Assembly: GCA_025667525.1 (NCBI GenBank) | Contig: CM046874.1 | Coordinates: forward strand, 665,898,963 to 665,962,962 | Direction: 5' to 3' | Source: Glebionis coronaria | Lineage: Eukaryota > Streptophyta > Magnoliopsida > Asterales > Asteraceae | Length of the DNA stretch: 64,000 nt | Shown here: piece after piece, positions 1 through 10,359 of the stretch | How the letters are laid out: each line of letters opens with the position of its first letter | How positions within the stretch are numbered: position 1 is the stretch's first letter | Position numbers and translations under genes: made by a program | The notes under the pieces: model-generated | Databases searched by the model: none | Told to the model about the DNA's origin: nothing | Seen by the model: only the letters and a program-made list of their open reading frames with translations

Positions 1-357
1 TGTAGAGATGCATTACCAATGAAGTCATTTAACGGGTTTATAACCTATAAAATAAACAAAACTTGTTGTTCATATGATATAAAGTGTCAAATCATCAGAC
101 ATAATTTGACATAAATAACCCATTTCTACCTTTTTTCAATCTCCGCTTTATACTCTTCATCCTCCTTTCTTGTATTATGGCTTATATCGCAAAAGAAGGC
201 AATAGCCTCAGCGACAGACATCCAGGTATGTCATGAGCAATGTATACATACATAAAAGTTGTGACACGTTTTTATATCATTATATCCTGTAATCAGATTT
301 GGAAAGTTAAATTGTTGTTTCTCATGAGGCAATGACACTTTCAAATAACAAAACAAA
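1..357. other. unassigned flank
   Basis: AT-rich sequence with no supported gene or repeat. It is the left flank of the MULE insertion that follows. Confidence 0.5.
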
Positions 358-1010
358 TTAGAAAAAAGAGTGAAATGCAAATATCGTACCTGTGGTTTGT
401 TCAGATTGCAGTTTTAGTTACCTGTCTTCTGAAAGTGCAGACGACCTCACTGGTCTTTAAGTAAGTGTTCATTTTGATACTTTGACCATAACCTTCGTTA
501 TCATTTGACCGTTACTAAAGGGACAACTTTGTCTTTTTCTTTTCTTTACCTTTCTTCTCCAAAACACCACTCCATCTCCACTGCAACCACCACTCCTCCC
601 ACTCCACCGCAACTCCCCCGCCCATCTGCTACTACTAGTCTTCCTTCCTTCTTTATTTTCTTAAAATAAATAAATGAATATCTTACTTTTTATATTATAT
701 ATCAAGAAAACAAATAGTTTACTAGATAAATAAATAAATATCTTAATTAACAAGAGATACATGCGTTGTTCTTCTGGTGTTGTTGCAGATCATCATCATC
801 ATCGATGTGTTGTTTTCTTATTATAACTACTTCCATATCATCTACAATGGATTGATTCATCATTCATTCAGGTGACTTAATTATTAATTGAGATCTCTTC
901 ATTACTTGCTTCTTCACTTTTTCCTAATCTCATTACATTACATTATATTATATTAGATAAGGATAGTAGTACGAGTAGATTAAATATGTGTTAGTTGTTA
1001 TCATCCTATC

Positions 1011-1208
1011 CAGTGGCGGAGCTAGACTATTTTTATTAAGGGGGCCAAAATGTAGTTTATAGAATTTAGGAGGGCCGAATCATGGTTCATGTATGAATTT
1101 TAAGGTTAATAATTAAAAATGTGTATTAATATAAAGGTGAATAATGTAAATATGCAAAACTCTAGGGGGGCCATAGCCCTCCCTAGCCTGTACTTAGCTT
1201 CGCCATTG
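1011..1208. mobile_element. hAT-type MITE nested in the MULE
   Basis: This 198-bp element has short imperfect TIRs: CAGTGGCGGAGCTAG at the left, and the reverse complement of the right end begins CAATGGCGAAGCTA. It is flanked by an exact 8-bp TSD, ATCCTATC, at 1003-1010 and 1209-1216. An 8-bp TSD with CA...TG-type ends fits the hAT superfamily. There is no coding capacity. Confidence 0.85.
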
Positions 1209-1480
1209 ATCCTATCTCAAGTATTACTTACTTACTAGATCCGTTTTCACATTCCGTTACCAACATATCTCCTGCATCGTGTTCTTTTGGAAAGAGATTA
1301 CTCGAGACAATGGGAATTAGTCGGCCTATTAATCTCTTCATTATGTTTTTCCACTATGGGAAGGAATAGTGGTTTAAAGACGGATTCGTTATCATATATG
1401 AAAAGAAATGATTTAGAAGGAAGATGTCAAGTCTCCATCCAAACCAATAAGAATAAAGGTTGTTGTTAGGTTGATACTGG

Positions 1481-1570
1481 AATCACCAAAATATCTGATG
1501 AATAGAAATGGAAATGTGGTGGTGGAATCACCAAAATATCTGATGAATAGAAATGGAAATGTGGTGGTGG
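1481..1570. repeat. 45-bp exact tandem duplication
   Basis: Units 1481-1525 and 1526-1570 are identical, starting AATCACCAAAATATCTG and ending GTGGTGGTGG. The repeat lies inside the MULE. Confidence 0.9.
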
Positions 1571-1826
1571 ATAGATGATGTATTACGTTTCTTACTTTAT
1601 CCCCCTTCCACTTGTTTTTTTTTCTATTTTATACTACAACCTAACGAAAAGACAAAGCTGCCCCTTTAGTAACGGTCAAAGGATAACGAAGATTATGGTC
1701 AAAGTATCAAAATGAACACTTACTTAAAGACCAGTGAGGTCGTCTGCACTTTCAGAAGACCGGTAACTAAAACTGCAATCTGAACAAACCACAGGTACGA
1801 TATTTGCATTTCACTCTTAGAAAAAA

Positions 1827-2852
1827 ACTTGCTATTTTGGTGTATTTCCGAGCTGTCCTCATAGTGCTCTCGGTCATTAGTGGTAGTACTTACCCTCATT
1901 AACCAAAACCTTTCTAGCTTTCACCATGACCCCTACAATCTGTTTTACATGGATGTCTTTTAAAATATAGGTCTTTTGAGTGTCCAAATGTTTTACATGA
2001 AGGCAAATTATGCAGTAAGCAAATTACATAAGAATGTGCAGTAACCAAACTGAAAATGTTGAACCTTATTTGCCTAAGCAATGATTCGGAACTGCGGGTG
2101 CCAAGCTAAAGAATATCAAAATTCAGCAGTTGAGATAGAGCTTTATCAAATTGCTGGGTCAATAGAAAATTTAAAATCATAGTTTCTACCTCTGCTTTTA
2201 CTGCAAGTTAAAGTTAGAACTTCCGTTGAAAGTTGAGAACAACACTGTCACGTAGAATAACTCTACTCAACGATTCCAGCTAATCAGAAAGGAAGATTGC
2301 GCATCAGTCAATCTAACATTATGGTCATTTGTTTTGGTTAGGAAAATAATATTATTAAAGCTAAAGTTGCCTTTAATACCATGAAAAGGAAGAATATAGA
2401 AATTATGTGTCAGGAATGCATAAAGTTTAATGCTTAAAAAAGATCTATTTATGGAAGGTAGAGTATTAGGAATGATTAATGAAAGTATTATGTCATAATA
2501 AGAGAAGCCGTCAAGCAGGACAGAGTAACAAGAAAGGCAGAAACCCATGATAATTATTAATTTGATGCATCTTAATTAATCGTATTAGCACTTTAGCAGT
2601 CGGACCAAATATATCTAAAACTAGAACTTCTGAATTCCAGTTACTGCCAAGCGATTGCATTTCTCCTTATTGCTGGGTACTAAAAAATGAAAATACACTT
2701 GAAATAAACGCCTGCTGATAAGGTTTATGCAAGATGACCTTTGATTTTTGGCTTGCTAGAGTCTGATTTTGTTACTATACTACAATTTTCTACATTTCAA
2801 TCTATATGTTTCCCAAATATTTGGTGTCTAATTTCAATCTATATGTTTGCAG
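1827..2852. other. unassigned, possibly intron sequence of the ECM29 relic
   Basis: About 1 kb of AT-rich sequence without a supported ORF. A short direct repeat (CAATCTATATGTTT) occurs near 2801 and 2836, just before an acceptor-like TTTGCAG. Because an ECM29-like exon follows that acceptor, part of this stretch may be old intron; this is an inference. Confidence 0.4.
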
Positions 2853-2990
2853 GAAGCATTTTCACACCTGATAGGTGAGTAGAATGAACTCACACAGGAA
2901 CTAGCATCCCAAGGCCTAAGCATTGTTTATGAACTTGGTGACAACTCCATGAAGAAAAACTTGGTGAATGCACTAGTTGGCGCTCCTACA
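2853..2990 (+). pseudogene. ECM29-like proteasome adaptor, exon relic
   Basis: After an acceptor-like TTTGCAG, one frame reads EAFSHLIG, a TAG, then NELTQELASQGLSIVYELG and MKKNLVNALVG. This matches the conserved HEAT-repeat region of ECM29, the scaffold that binds 26S proteasomes, as I know it from plant homologues. The in-frame TAG replaces one or two residues, and the expected continuation after NALVG is missing, so this is a fragment. No neighbouring ECM29 exons were found. Copia-1 inserted about 35 bp downstream. Confidence 0.65.
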
Positions 2991-3025
2991 AATACTAATC
3001 CCACTACCATGCGTCATATTCACTC

Positions 3026-3352
3026 TGTAGGGTTTATTCCCTACAACCCTAATTACTAGATGCGGAATCACCGATCGAAGAACACACACACAAGCAGAAT
3101 CGACAGAAAAGCGACGCCCACAAGGTAATCCCTAATCGTTCCCGATTAGTTTTATTGAAAGAATGACGTGTTTGGTTCGTTCCCCCCTCACCTCCTTTTA
3201 TAGAGATGAGGGGGAACCGACTATACAAGTCCTACGGGTCGGGTTGGGCTTAGACATTGCCAACCGACCTTTATTCTTAGCTATTAGGAAACTAGGCTAA
3301 TCGACACTCTCCCTAGACACGACTTAGGCGAATATAATGACTAAACATAACA
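3026..3352 (-). repeat. Copia-1 3' LTR
   Basis: 327-bp terminal repeat matching 7932-8258. In element orientation it begins TGTTATGTTTAG and ends with a hairpin, TGTAGGG TTTATT CCCTACA. A TATA box (CTATAAAAGG) lies at 3195-3204 on the minus strand. Confidence 0.93.
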
Positions 3353-3370
3353 ATTTCCACCTTAGGCATA
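3353..3370 (-). promoter_or_regulatory. Copia-1 polypurine tract
   Basis: On the minus strand the sequence next to the 3' LTR reads AAGGTGGAAATTG. A purine-rich stretch here primes plus-strand DNA synthesis in LTR retrotransposons. Confidence 0.7.
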
Positions 3371-3372
3371 TA

Positions 3373-6300
3373 TTAGCCTATCCCAACACTCAGCAACTCC
3401 AAGCAGTGTTGTAACTTGCGTCCAGGTACCACCTTCGTCAAGGCATCCGCAGCATTGTGTTCAGTACCCACTTTCAGAACTTCAACCGTCTTTGCTTCCA
3501 AGACTTCTCTGATAAAGTGATAACGCACATTGATGTGCTTAGTCCTTTCATGAAAAACATGATTCCGCGATAAGTGAATCGCGCCCTGATTATCACAATT
3601 AACTACAACATTGTTGAGCTTCACGCCCAACTCTTCCAAGAGTCCCCTTAGCCAAATAGCTTCCTTCACAGCCTCCGTAAGGGCCATATACTCTGCCTCT
3701 GTAGTTGAAAGAGCCACCACGTGTTGTAGCGTTGCCTTCCAGCTTACAACACATCCTTGTACTAAAAATGCGTAACCAGTGAGAGACCTACCTTTATCCG
3801 GATCTTTAGCGTAGTCTGAATCAACAAAACCTGTTACGTCCACATGGTTACCACGATTTGTCCCATACACCAAACCCACGTTTACAGTGCCCTGCAAATA
3901 TTTCATAATCCACTTCATTGCTTTCCAATGGAGTTTACCCGGATTCGCCAAATATCTGCTAACTACACTTACTGCATACGCTATGTCTGGCCTCGTGCAT
4001 ACCATCAAGTACATCAAGCTCCCAACCGCATTTGCATACGGCACCCTACTCATTCTTTCAACATCACAATCCCTAACCGGGCAATCCTTCAACGACAGCT
4101 TGAAGTGCCCACCCAATGGTGTCTGAACCGACTTCCCATTGTCCATTCTAAACCTTTTTAAAACTTTAGAAACATACCCGGATTGTGACACCCTCAGAAT
4201 CTTGCGACTCCGATCCCTGAAGATCTCCATACCAAGAATCTTCTTTGCTTCCCCGAGCTCTTTCATGTCGAACTCCCTTTTAAGCAAAGACTTGGTAGCC
4301 GCGATCTCAGCCTTGCTTTTACAAGCAATCAACATATCGTCTACATATAACAATAGATAGATATACTCCCCTGGTGCATAACTTCTGTAATATACGCAGC
4401 TGTCGTAATTGCTACGCTTAAACCCGTTGCTCAGCATATACTCATCGAACCTCTTGTACCATTGCCTAGGTGACTGCTTCAAACCATAAAGAGATTTCTT
4501 TAACAAACATACCTTGTTACCTTGTTCAAATCCCGGTGGCTGCCTCATGTAGATCACTTCTTCAAGATTTCCATGTAAAAACGCCGTCTTTACATCAAGC
4601 TGCTCCAGCTCATAATCTTTACACGCAGTCAATGTAAGTATAACCCGAATAGATGTGTGTCGAATTACCGGCGAAAATACTTCATTGTAATCAATACCTG
4701 CTCTTTGTGTGAATCCACGAGCCACCAGCCTTGCCTTGTACCTAGGCTTTTGAACACCTTCAATCCCTTCCTTTATTTTGTACAGCCATTTGCAGCTCAC
4801 CAGCTTTTGCCCAGCTGGATGATCTACTAACACCCAGGTCTTGTTCTTCTTCAGAGAATCCATCTCTTCTTTCATAGCAGCTTTCCACTTAGAATTGTCT
4901 TCACAAGCAACTGCTTCCTGGTATGTCAATGGTTCATGAGTATCTTCTTCCTCTGCTGCAGCAAACGCGTAAGCAACCATATTACTCTCATCCCGAAACC
5001 TTGCCGGTTTCGTTTTTGTCCTTGGCTCTCTATCCCGAACCAATTGATAATCAGTGAGATCCGGTGGATGATCAATTTCTTGAACCCCTGCATCTTCATC
5101 ATCGCCATCTTCTTGATCCGTATGGTCTTCCTGATCTGACTGATCTTCCTGACCTGTTTGATCTTCCTGACCTGTCTGGTCTTCCTCAGGCGTATGATTA
5201 TTTAACCTCTGCAGTTCCACCTCAACCTGTAATTTCTCAACAGACTTATCTTTTCCTGCACCAGTATCCTTCAACGTGTCTTTGTACATGACACTTTCAT
5301 TGAAGACCACGTTCCTGCTTGTGACTATTTTAGGCGATTCATTATCAAGCCTATATAGTCTGTACCCCTTCACACCTTCAGGATACCCCAAAAGAACGCA
5401 TTTTACCGCTCTCGGCTCGAGCTTACCTTGTTTAACGTGTGAATACGCGACACAACCGAAAACCCTCAACATCCCATAATCACTAGGATGTCCCGACCAC
5501 ATCTCCATAGGTGTCTTCTTCTCAATCGCTGTCGATGGTGACCTATTTATAAGATATGCGGCCGTACATGTCGCTTCCGCCCAGAAGGTCTTGGGCAATC
5601 CAGACTGTATTAATAAACAACGTACCTTGTCCATGAGAGTTCTGTTCATCCGTTCTGCTAACCCATTCTGCTGCGGCGTCCCGGCAACTGTCAAATGTCT
5701 AGCAATCCCACTCTCAGTACATAGCTGATTAAACTCCCGGTTACAGAACTCAAGACCATTATCCGTCCTAAGCTTCTTAACCGTCCTCCCAGTCTGATTT
5801 TCTACTAACTGCTTCCACTCTTTGAACTTTTCAAATGCTTCGTGTTTGAACCTGAGAACATAAACCCATACCCTCCTGGAATAATCATCAACTATAGATA
5901 AGAAATACCTCTTACCTCCTAATGATTCCACCTGAGACGGACCCCATAAGTCTGAATGAACATAGTCTATCACTCCCTGAGTAGTGTGCCTTCCTACACC
6001 GAAACGGACTCGATGTGACTTTCCCAGAACACAATTCTCACAAAAATCGAGCTTACCTAGACTCTTCTTGCCAAACAAATCCTGCTTTTCCAGCACGTGT
6101 AGTCCCGCCTCACTGATATGTCCCAGTCTTTTATGCCAAACCTGCACAAGACTGTCTTTTTCTTCAACACTAGCATTAAGCTCATCGGCCAATGCATGGC
6201 CATCCAAAGAGTACACGCAGTTCTCCCTTCGGGTTCCAGATATAATAACCCTAGAACCATTAATCACCTTGACTTTGCCTGACTGCAATTTTACGGTATA

Positions 6301-7374
6301 TCCCTCTTTTTCAAGAGTTCCCAGCGATATCAAGTTTCTTTTTAATTCAGGAATGTACCTGACATTGTTTAACACGAAACTTGACCCATCTTTCAGTTGT
6401 ACCTTTACCTTGCCAATACCCTTGATCTTGCACTCCCTGTTGTCGCCCAACAGTACGCTGCCCCCATCGCATTCCAGAAAATCAAAAAATACATCTAACC
6501 TGGGTGACATGTGATATGAACCTCCTGAATCCATGATCCAATCTTGCAGTCTTTCTGCACTCATCACCATCATCACCTCAGAATCGTCGTAAATCGAACC
6601 ACTGGAGCTTGGTTGATCATCTTTCTTGACGTAACCTTTTGACTTCTTGTGATTGTTCTTCGGACAGTCTCTTCTCAAGTGCTCCTCAGATTGGCAAATA
6701 AAGCATTTGAGTCTTCCTCCTCGAGATTTCGATCTTGACTTTCCCTTTGACTGATGCGAATTCCTGCGATCAGTTCTTCCCCTCACATATAACCCTTCAC
6801 CATCATCCCCCTTCGCCTTGAACCTTTCTTTGATTTCCTTTGAATTTAGTGTGGCCATCACGTCCTCCAAAGTCAAATCTTCCCGTCCATAAAGCAAGGT
6901 ATCCACAAAGTGTTCGTATGATGCTGGTAAAGACGTGAGTAACAATAAAGCAAGATCTTCATCTTCGAATTTTACCTCAATATTTTCTAAATCAAGAACG
7001 ATTTTGTTGAACTCATCTATATGCTCGGAAATCTTTCGTCCAGACGGCATGTAGAATGTATACAACTTCTTCTTCAGGTACAACTTGTTGGCCAATGACT
7101 TTGTCATATACAAAGACTCGAGCTTTGACCAAACCCCCGCTGCAGTCGTCTCCCCGGTAACCTCTCTCAGGACCTTGTTACCTAAACACAAAATCATGGC
7201 ACTGTGAGCATTCTTGTCAAGCTTAGATTTCTCTTCAGCTTCCATATTCGCGGGGAAAACCTCCAGAGCTGCTTCACATCCGTTCTGGATTAATAAAGCA
7301 CGCATCTTGATTCTCCATAACCCGAAATCGCCAGTTCCATCGAATTTTTCGATGTCAAACTTGGCTCCCGTCAT
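3373..7374 (-). CDS. Copia-1 Gag-Pol polyprotein, intact
   Basis: A 1333-residue ORF without stops. Domains in order: an N-terminal copia Gag; a zinc knuckle CFICQSEEHLRRDC near residue 223 (CX2CX4HX4C); a protease with DSGG near 281; integrase with GPS, TDNG and PQQNG motifs near 476, 535 and 566; reverse transcriptase with YVDD near 1012; and RNase H with FVDSDY and STTEAEYMAL near 1184 and 1225. The length and order match complete Ty1/copia polyproteins. Gag packages the RNA; Pol processes, copies and integrates it. An acidic Q/E/D repeat sits in the integrase-RT linker (5095-5195). The ATG at 7374 is the first in frame and precedes the usual N-terminal Gag sequence. Confidence 0.93.
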   Translation of the reverse strand: MTGAKFDIEKFDGTGDFGLWRIKMRALLIQNGCEAALEVFPANMEAEEKSKLDKNAHSAMILCLGNKVLREVTGETTAAGVWSKLESLYMTKSLANKLYLKKKLYTFYMPSGRKISEHIDEFNKIVLDLENIEVKFEDEDLALLLLTSLPASYEHFVDTLLYGREDLTLEDVMATLNSKEIKERFKAKGDDGEGLYVRGRTDRRNSHQSKGKSRSKSRGGRLKCFICQSEEHLRRDCPKNNHKKSKGYVKKDDQPSSSGSIYDDSEVMMVMSAERLQDWIMDSGGSYHMSPRLDVFFDFLECDGGSVLLGDNRECKIKGIGKVKVQLKDGSSFVLNNVRYIPELKRNLISLGTLEKEGYTVKLQSGKVKVINGSRVIISGTRRENCVYSLDGHALADELNASVEEKDSLVQVWHKRLGHISEAGLHVLEKQDLFGKKSLGKLDFCENCVLGKSHRVRFGVGRHTTQGVIDYVHSDLWGPSQVESLGGKRYFLSIVDDYSRRVWVYVLRFKHEAFEKFKEWKQLVENQTGRTVKKLRTDNGLEFCNREFNQLCTESGIARHLTVAGTPQQNGLAERMNRTLMDKVRCLLIQSGLPKTFWAEATCTAAYLINRSPSTAIEKKTPMEMWSGHPSDYGMLRVFGCVAYSHVKQGKLEPRAVKCVLLGYPEGVKGYRLYRLDNESPKIVTSRNVVFNESVMYKDTLKDTGAGKDKSVEKLQVEVELQRLNNHTPEEDQTGQEDQTGQEDQSDQEDHTDQEDGDDEDAGVQEIDHPPDLTDYQLVRDREPRTKTKPARFRDESNMVAYAFAAAEEEDTHEPLTYQEAVACEDNSKWKAAMKEEMDSLKKNKTWVLVDHPAGQKLVSCKWLYKIKEGIEGVQKPRYKARLVARGFTQRAGIDYNEVFSPVIRHTSIRVILTLTACKDYELEQLDVKTAFLHGNLEEVIYMRQPPGFEQGNKVCLLKKSLYGLKQSPRQWYKRFDEYMLSNGFKRSNYDSCVYYRSYAPGEYIYLLLYVDDMLIACKSKAEIAATKSLLKREFDMKELGEAKKILGMEIFRDRSRKILRVSQSGYVSKVLKRFRMDNGKSVQTPLGGHFKLSLKDCPVRDCDVERMSRVPYANAVGSLMYLMVCTRPDIAYAVSVVSRYLANPGKLHWKAMKWIMKYLQGTVNVGLVYGTNRGNHVDVTGFVDSDYAKDPDKGRSLTGYAFLVQGCVVSWKATLQHVVALSTTEAEYMALTEAVKEAIWLRGLLEELGVKLNNVVVNCDNQGAIHLSRNHVFHERTKHINVRYHFIREVLEAKTVEVLKVGTEHNAADALTKVVPGRKLQHCLELLSVGIG
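5095..5195 (-). repeat. acidic tandem repeat in the Copia-1 integrase-RT linker
   Basis: Degenerate 15-bp units encode repeats of the form DQTGQE, DQSDQE and DHTDQE. The repeat lies between the integrase C-terminus and the reverse transcriptase, a region that tolerates length variation. Confidence 0.75.
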
Positions 7375-7915
7375 TCTTTATCCCTTTTGTTGATTTGCTA
7401 AACCTTGTGAAAACCTCACAATCACAAACCGACAAAATCCCTTCGATAACTCGCTAAACCTTGTGATACGTTAAACCTCACAATCACGAGTTACGAAGTC
7501 CCCTTGTGTAATAATCCCTTCAAATTATATAATACACCTTTTGTTTTATAAAAACAAAACAAAAAACAACTTCCACGCCCAATATTAGTTCTTGGTCCAA
7601 TACTTGGTCCAATACTTCAACCCTTGGCCCAAAAAAAATTTTTTTATTAAAAAAAAACGTATGTATAAATTTAAAGAATGGCTAGTTGACTTTCAAGTTA
7701 ATCAATTCGTCTTCTTCTTTGTTATCCCTGCGATATAAACAAAGAAAAAAAAAACCCAACAATGGCAGAAGAAAGAACCGATCTTCAATCACCGAAAATC
7801 AAAAAACCCAACGATACCCTTTTAAATCGATCTCTGCTGCTCCTACCTTGATGATCTAAACCTGATCACCAATAATCTTCGACGATCGATCCTAGAAACC
7901 AGCCTCGCGAACCAA
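7375..7915 (-). other. Copia-1 untranslated leader
   Basis: Leader between the primer-binding site and the gag ATG. It contains a direct repeat with a spacing of about 57 bp (7396-7433 and 7453-7493, sharing GCTAAACCTTGTGA and AACCTCACAATCAC). A donor-like AAG|GTAGGA on the minus strand near 7846 could start a leader intron, but I see no clear partner acceptor. Confidence 0.6.
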
Positions 7916-7929
7916 GGCTCTTGATACCA
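7916..7929 (-). promoter_or_regulatory. Copia-1 primer-binding site (tRNA-iMet)
   Basis: The minus strand reads TGGTATCAAGAGCC one base inside the 5' LTR. It matches the 3' end of initiator-Met tRNA over TGGTATCA, with an extra A before GAGCC. Confidence 0.85.
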
Positions 7930-7931
7930 CT

Positions 7932-8258
7932 TGTAGGGTTTATTCCCTACAACCCTGATTACTAGATGCGGAATCACCGATCGAAGAACACACACACAAG
8001 CAGAATCGACAGAAAAGCGACGCCCACAAGGTAATCCCTAATCGTTCCCGATTAGTTTTATTGAAAGAATGACGTGTTTGGTTCGTTCCCCCCTCACCTC
8101 CTTTTATAGAGATGAGGGGGAACCGACTATACAAGTCCTACGGGTCGGGTTGGGCTTAGACATTGCCAACAGACCTTTATTCTTAGCTATTAGGAAACTA
8201 GGCTAATCAACACTCTCCCTAGACACGACTTAGGCGAATATAATGACTAAACATAACA
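7932..8258 (-). repeat. Copia-1 5' LTR
   Basis: 327-bp LTR carrying the promoter in element orientation, with a TATA box (CTATAAAAGG) at 8101-8110 on the minus strand. It differs from the other LTR at three positions seen by eye. Confidence 0.93.
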
Positions 8259-8263
8259 CACTC

Positions 8264-8493
8264 TTCATGTGAGGAATATAGAGAAGAGTACAACCGTAAC
8301 ATGATAATGCTTCTCATGTGGGTGAATTATTTCGTTTTATATAAGTAATGCTATTAATGTTAACTTCTATCGATATGTGAATTCATTTGGATTAGAGTAT
8401 GCTATATTGACATTGCCCGTTGTGCCCTACATGATAGTCCCGAAATACAGGTCGGCATATGTGATTATTGATGGCGTACCACGTCAATGTATT
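8264..8493. other. unassigned flank
   Basis: No supported gene. A short plus-strand open stretch from 8377 has no recognisable domain and runs into a repeat. Confidence 0.4.
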
Positions 8494-8600
8494 CAGGGGC
8501 GGAGACAGGGAGGGGTAAGGGGGTCGTCTTACCCTGAACGAAAAAATTGTATTGTAAATTTTTGAAAATATTCGGATTTTTTTAATAATTTGACCCCCTA
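8494..8600. mobile_element. partial hAT-type MITE end
   Basis: The left edge CAGGGGCGGAGACAGGGAG resembles the termini of the MITEs at 1011 and 13086, followed by GTAAGGGGGTC and later GACCCCCTAA. No matching right terminus or TSD was found, so it is probably a truncated copy. Confidence 0.4.
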
Positions 8601-8946
8601 ACTATCAAGTATCACTTATACCAACCTTCACTGCTCTTTTTGTCTTTCATGAACCAGTAAGAGCTCCTTTTGCAAACTCAGTACAAATAGACGCAGCATA
8701 TTAGTGACATACTACGTATTACTTTTCCAAACATTTTATGTTTCATGTAAGTTTCGCCTATGTAATAAGGCTTGAATACTTAGATTACTTCTAACACTAT
8801 ATTGACTGAAAGAGAGGATATGATGTGGTTATGGGACCATAACTACAGTGTAGACTAAAAATGCAACATTTCACATCGAAATGAAATTGCGTGAAGCATA
8901 AAACACATCTCATTGCTAGTGATGGAAGCGCAAGTGAAAAATGTAA
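8601..8946. other. unassigned
   Basis: AT-rich sequence with no supported gene or repeat boundary. Confidence 0.4.
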
Positions 8947-9962
8947 AAGTAGAATATGATAAACACAGAACCCCTTCCGTATCACTTTATTATTAACCAC
9001 AATATATAGGAGGAGATTACATGAAACCCTAACGGGCCTTATACCCACAAACCGGGCTTAGGCCTATTTAGCTACTAATACTCCCCCGCAGTTCGAGCGG
9101 CGATATCGCAAAAGCTCGAACTGAAAGAAACAAAATCAAACATGGAAAATAAAACATTAATAAGGCCCTGCACTTTCGATTATCTTCCTAAACTCCAACC
9201 AGATCAACACAAATTCACAAATCCTTCACAACTTTTAATTCTTCTTCATAAACGTCAACTGTGGATTGTGACCTTTGCACAAACATCCAACCAAATAGAC
9301 TATCGCGTGGATTTATGACCTTTGCACAAATCATCAACACATGAAGTTGAAACAAGAGAGTTTAGTATTTTGTAAAATTTGAGCAAAAGATTGAAAAGTA
9401 TAAGAGTGTTAAATCAAAGGCAGTACAAACAATAAAAGAAAAAAAAACAATAAACATTAACTAGTGTTTTTTTTAAGAAACAAAAACAAGGATAACGAAA
9501 GCAAAATAAAAATCAACCAGATCTGCCGTTGATGGTCAACCTTGATGTGCTTCATGTGATAAAGTAACCATCTGCCACAAACTTAGAATTGTGGTATTGG
9601 AAAATCATAATCACGTGGGGGTTTTTAATTACTAATGAATTGTGGTATTTATTTATTACTGATAGAAAAATAATTTGGGATCGGTTGGATGAAAAACGTA
9701 TGACTTATTGCTTGGGGATTGGTTGTATTAGATAAGGCAGGGTTTGATGTCTGTATTGGGGATTAGGGTGAAAAACATAGCAGCGGAAGTTTTATTGTTG
9801 TGGATGTCTGATACCATGTTAGAATATGATAAACACAGAAGACTACATTGAACCCCTTCCGTATCACTTTATTATTAACCACAATATATAGGAGGAGATT
9901 ACATGAAACCCTAACGGGCCTTATACCCACAAATCGGGCTTAGGCCTATTTAGCTACTAATA
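8947..9962 (-). mobile_element. TRIM-like miniature LTR retrotransposon
   Basis: Two direct repeats of about 130-145 bp (8947-9080 and 9817-9962) enclose about 740 bp with no coding capacity. On the minus strand TGGTATCAGA (plus 9807-9816) directly abuts the right repeat and fits an iMet primer-binding site. GCGGGGGAGT next to the left repeat fits a polypurine tract. The left repeat lacks 12 bp (GACTACATTGAA) and has a decayed terminus. I could not define a clean TSD. Small size, short LTRs and no ORF fit the TRIM class. Confidence 0.7.
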
Positions 9963-10359
9963 AAGATATGGAGTATTGATATAATTGTAATTGTGTGTGA
10001 ATACAAAAGTCAGCACCTCTATGTATAATGATGAGGTTGCTTAGATAATACTTGTAAGAAACTCTAATCCTAACCCTAAAGCTAACTTGTGCGGCCCAAC
10101 TATGTTAGGTCTAAAAAAACACATCGATGAGATAAGGAATAGCGAAGAAGGATAGGTTCACCCGATGTAAACCAAGATGAGATAAATCGAATTGTTAGAC
10201 GAACACAAGCAAGAAAAGAAGACCAGCCCGCTACAAACTCATCTCATTTTAAATAAGATTAAACCAAAAAAAAGTTTCCCCAACTTTATAGAATCATCCC
10301 CTCACCAACTTTTCTTCACTTCTCAATGTGGGACAAACAGTCTTACATTCACTAGTTTC
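9963..10359. other. unassigned; LTR-promoter-like sequence at its right edge
   Basis: No gene is supported. Near 10265-10335 the minus strand reads TTTGTCCCACATTGAG and then CTATAAAG, like an LTR promoter, but I found no partner repeat to define an element. Confidence 0.35.

Larger units (their letters stand above)
368..1816. mobile_element. non-autonomous MULE (Mutator-like) DNA transposon
   Basis: The element has long terminal inverted repeats at 368-539 and 1645-1816 (about 172 bp each). They begin GAGTGAAATGCAAATATCG and are nearly identical after reverse complementing. It is flanked by a perfect 10-bp duplication, TTAGAAAAAA, at 358-367 and 1817-1826. Long TIRs with a 9-11 bp TSD are diagnostic of MULEs. 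The interior has no transposase: it contains C-rich sequence near 560-620, a 45-bp exact tandem duplication and a nested hAT-type MITE. It therefore needed a transposase supplied in trans. The C-rich part could be captured host sequence, but I recognise no exon there. Confidence 0.9.
3026..8258 (-). mobile_element. Copia-1: complete Ty1/copia LTR retrotransposon
   Basis: This 5233-bp element has two 327-bp LTRs (TG...CA), an iMet-type primer-binding site, a polypurine tract and one uninterrupted gag-pol ORF. It is flanked by a 5-bp TSD, CACTC, at 3021-3025 and 8259-8263. The LTRs differ at three positions by eye (about 0.9%), which suggests a recent insertion. Domain order PR-IN-RT-RH is typical of Ty1/copia, and the gag start and zinc knuckle resemble Tnt1/Tork-type elements. 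Every part needed for autonomy is visible. Confidence 0.95.

Noticed and set aside
3844..6514. Plus-strand ORFs opposite Copia-1 gag-pol
   Set aside because: Antisense shadows of the polyprotein; no domains.
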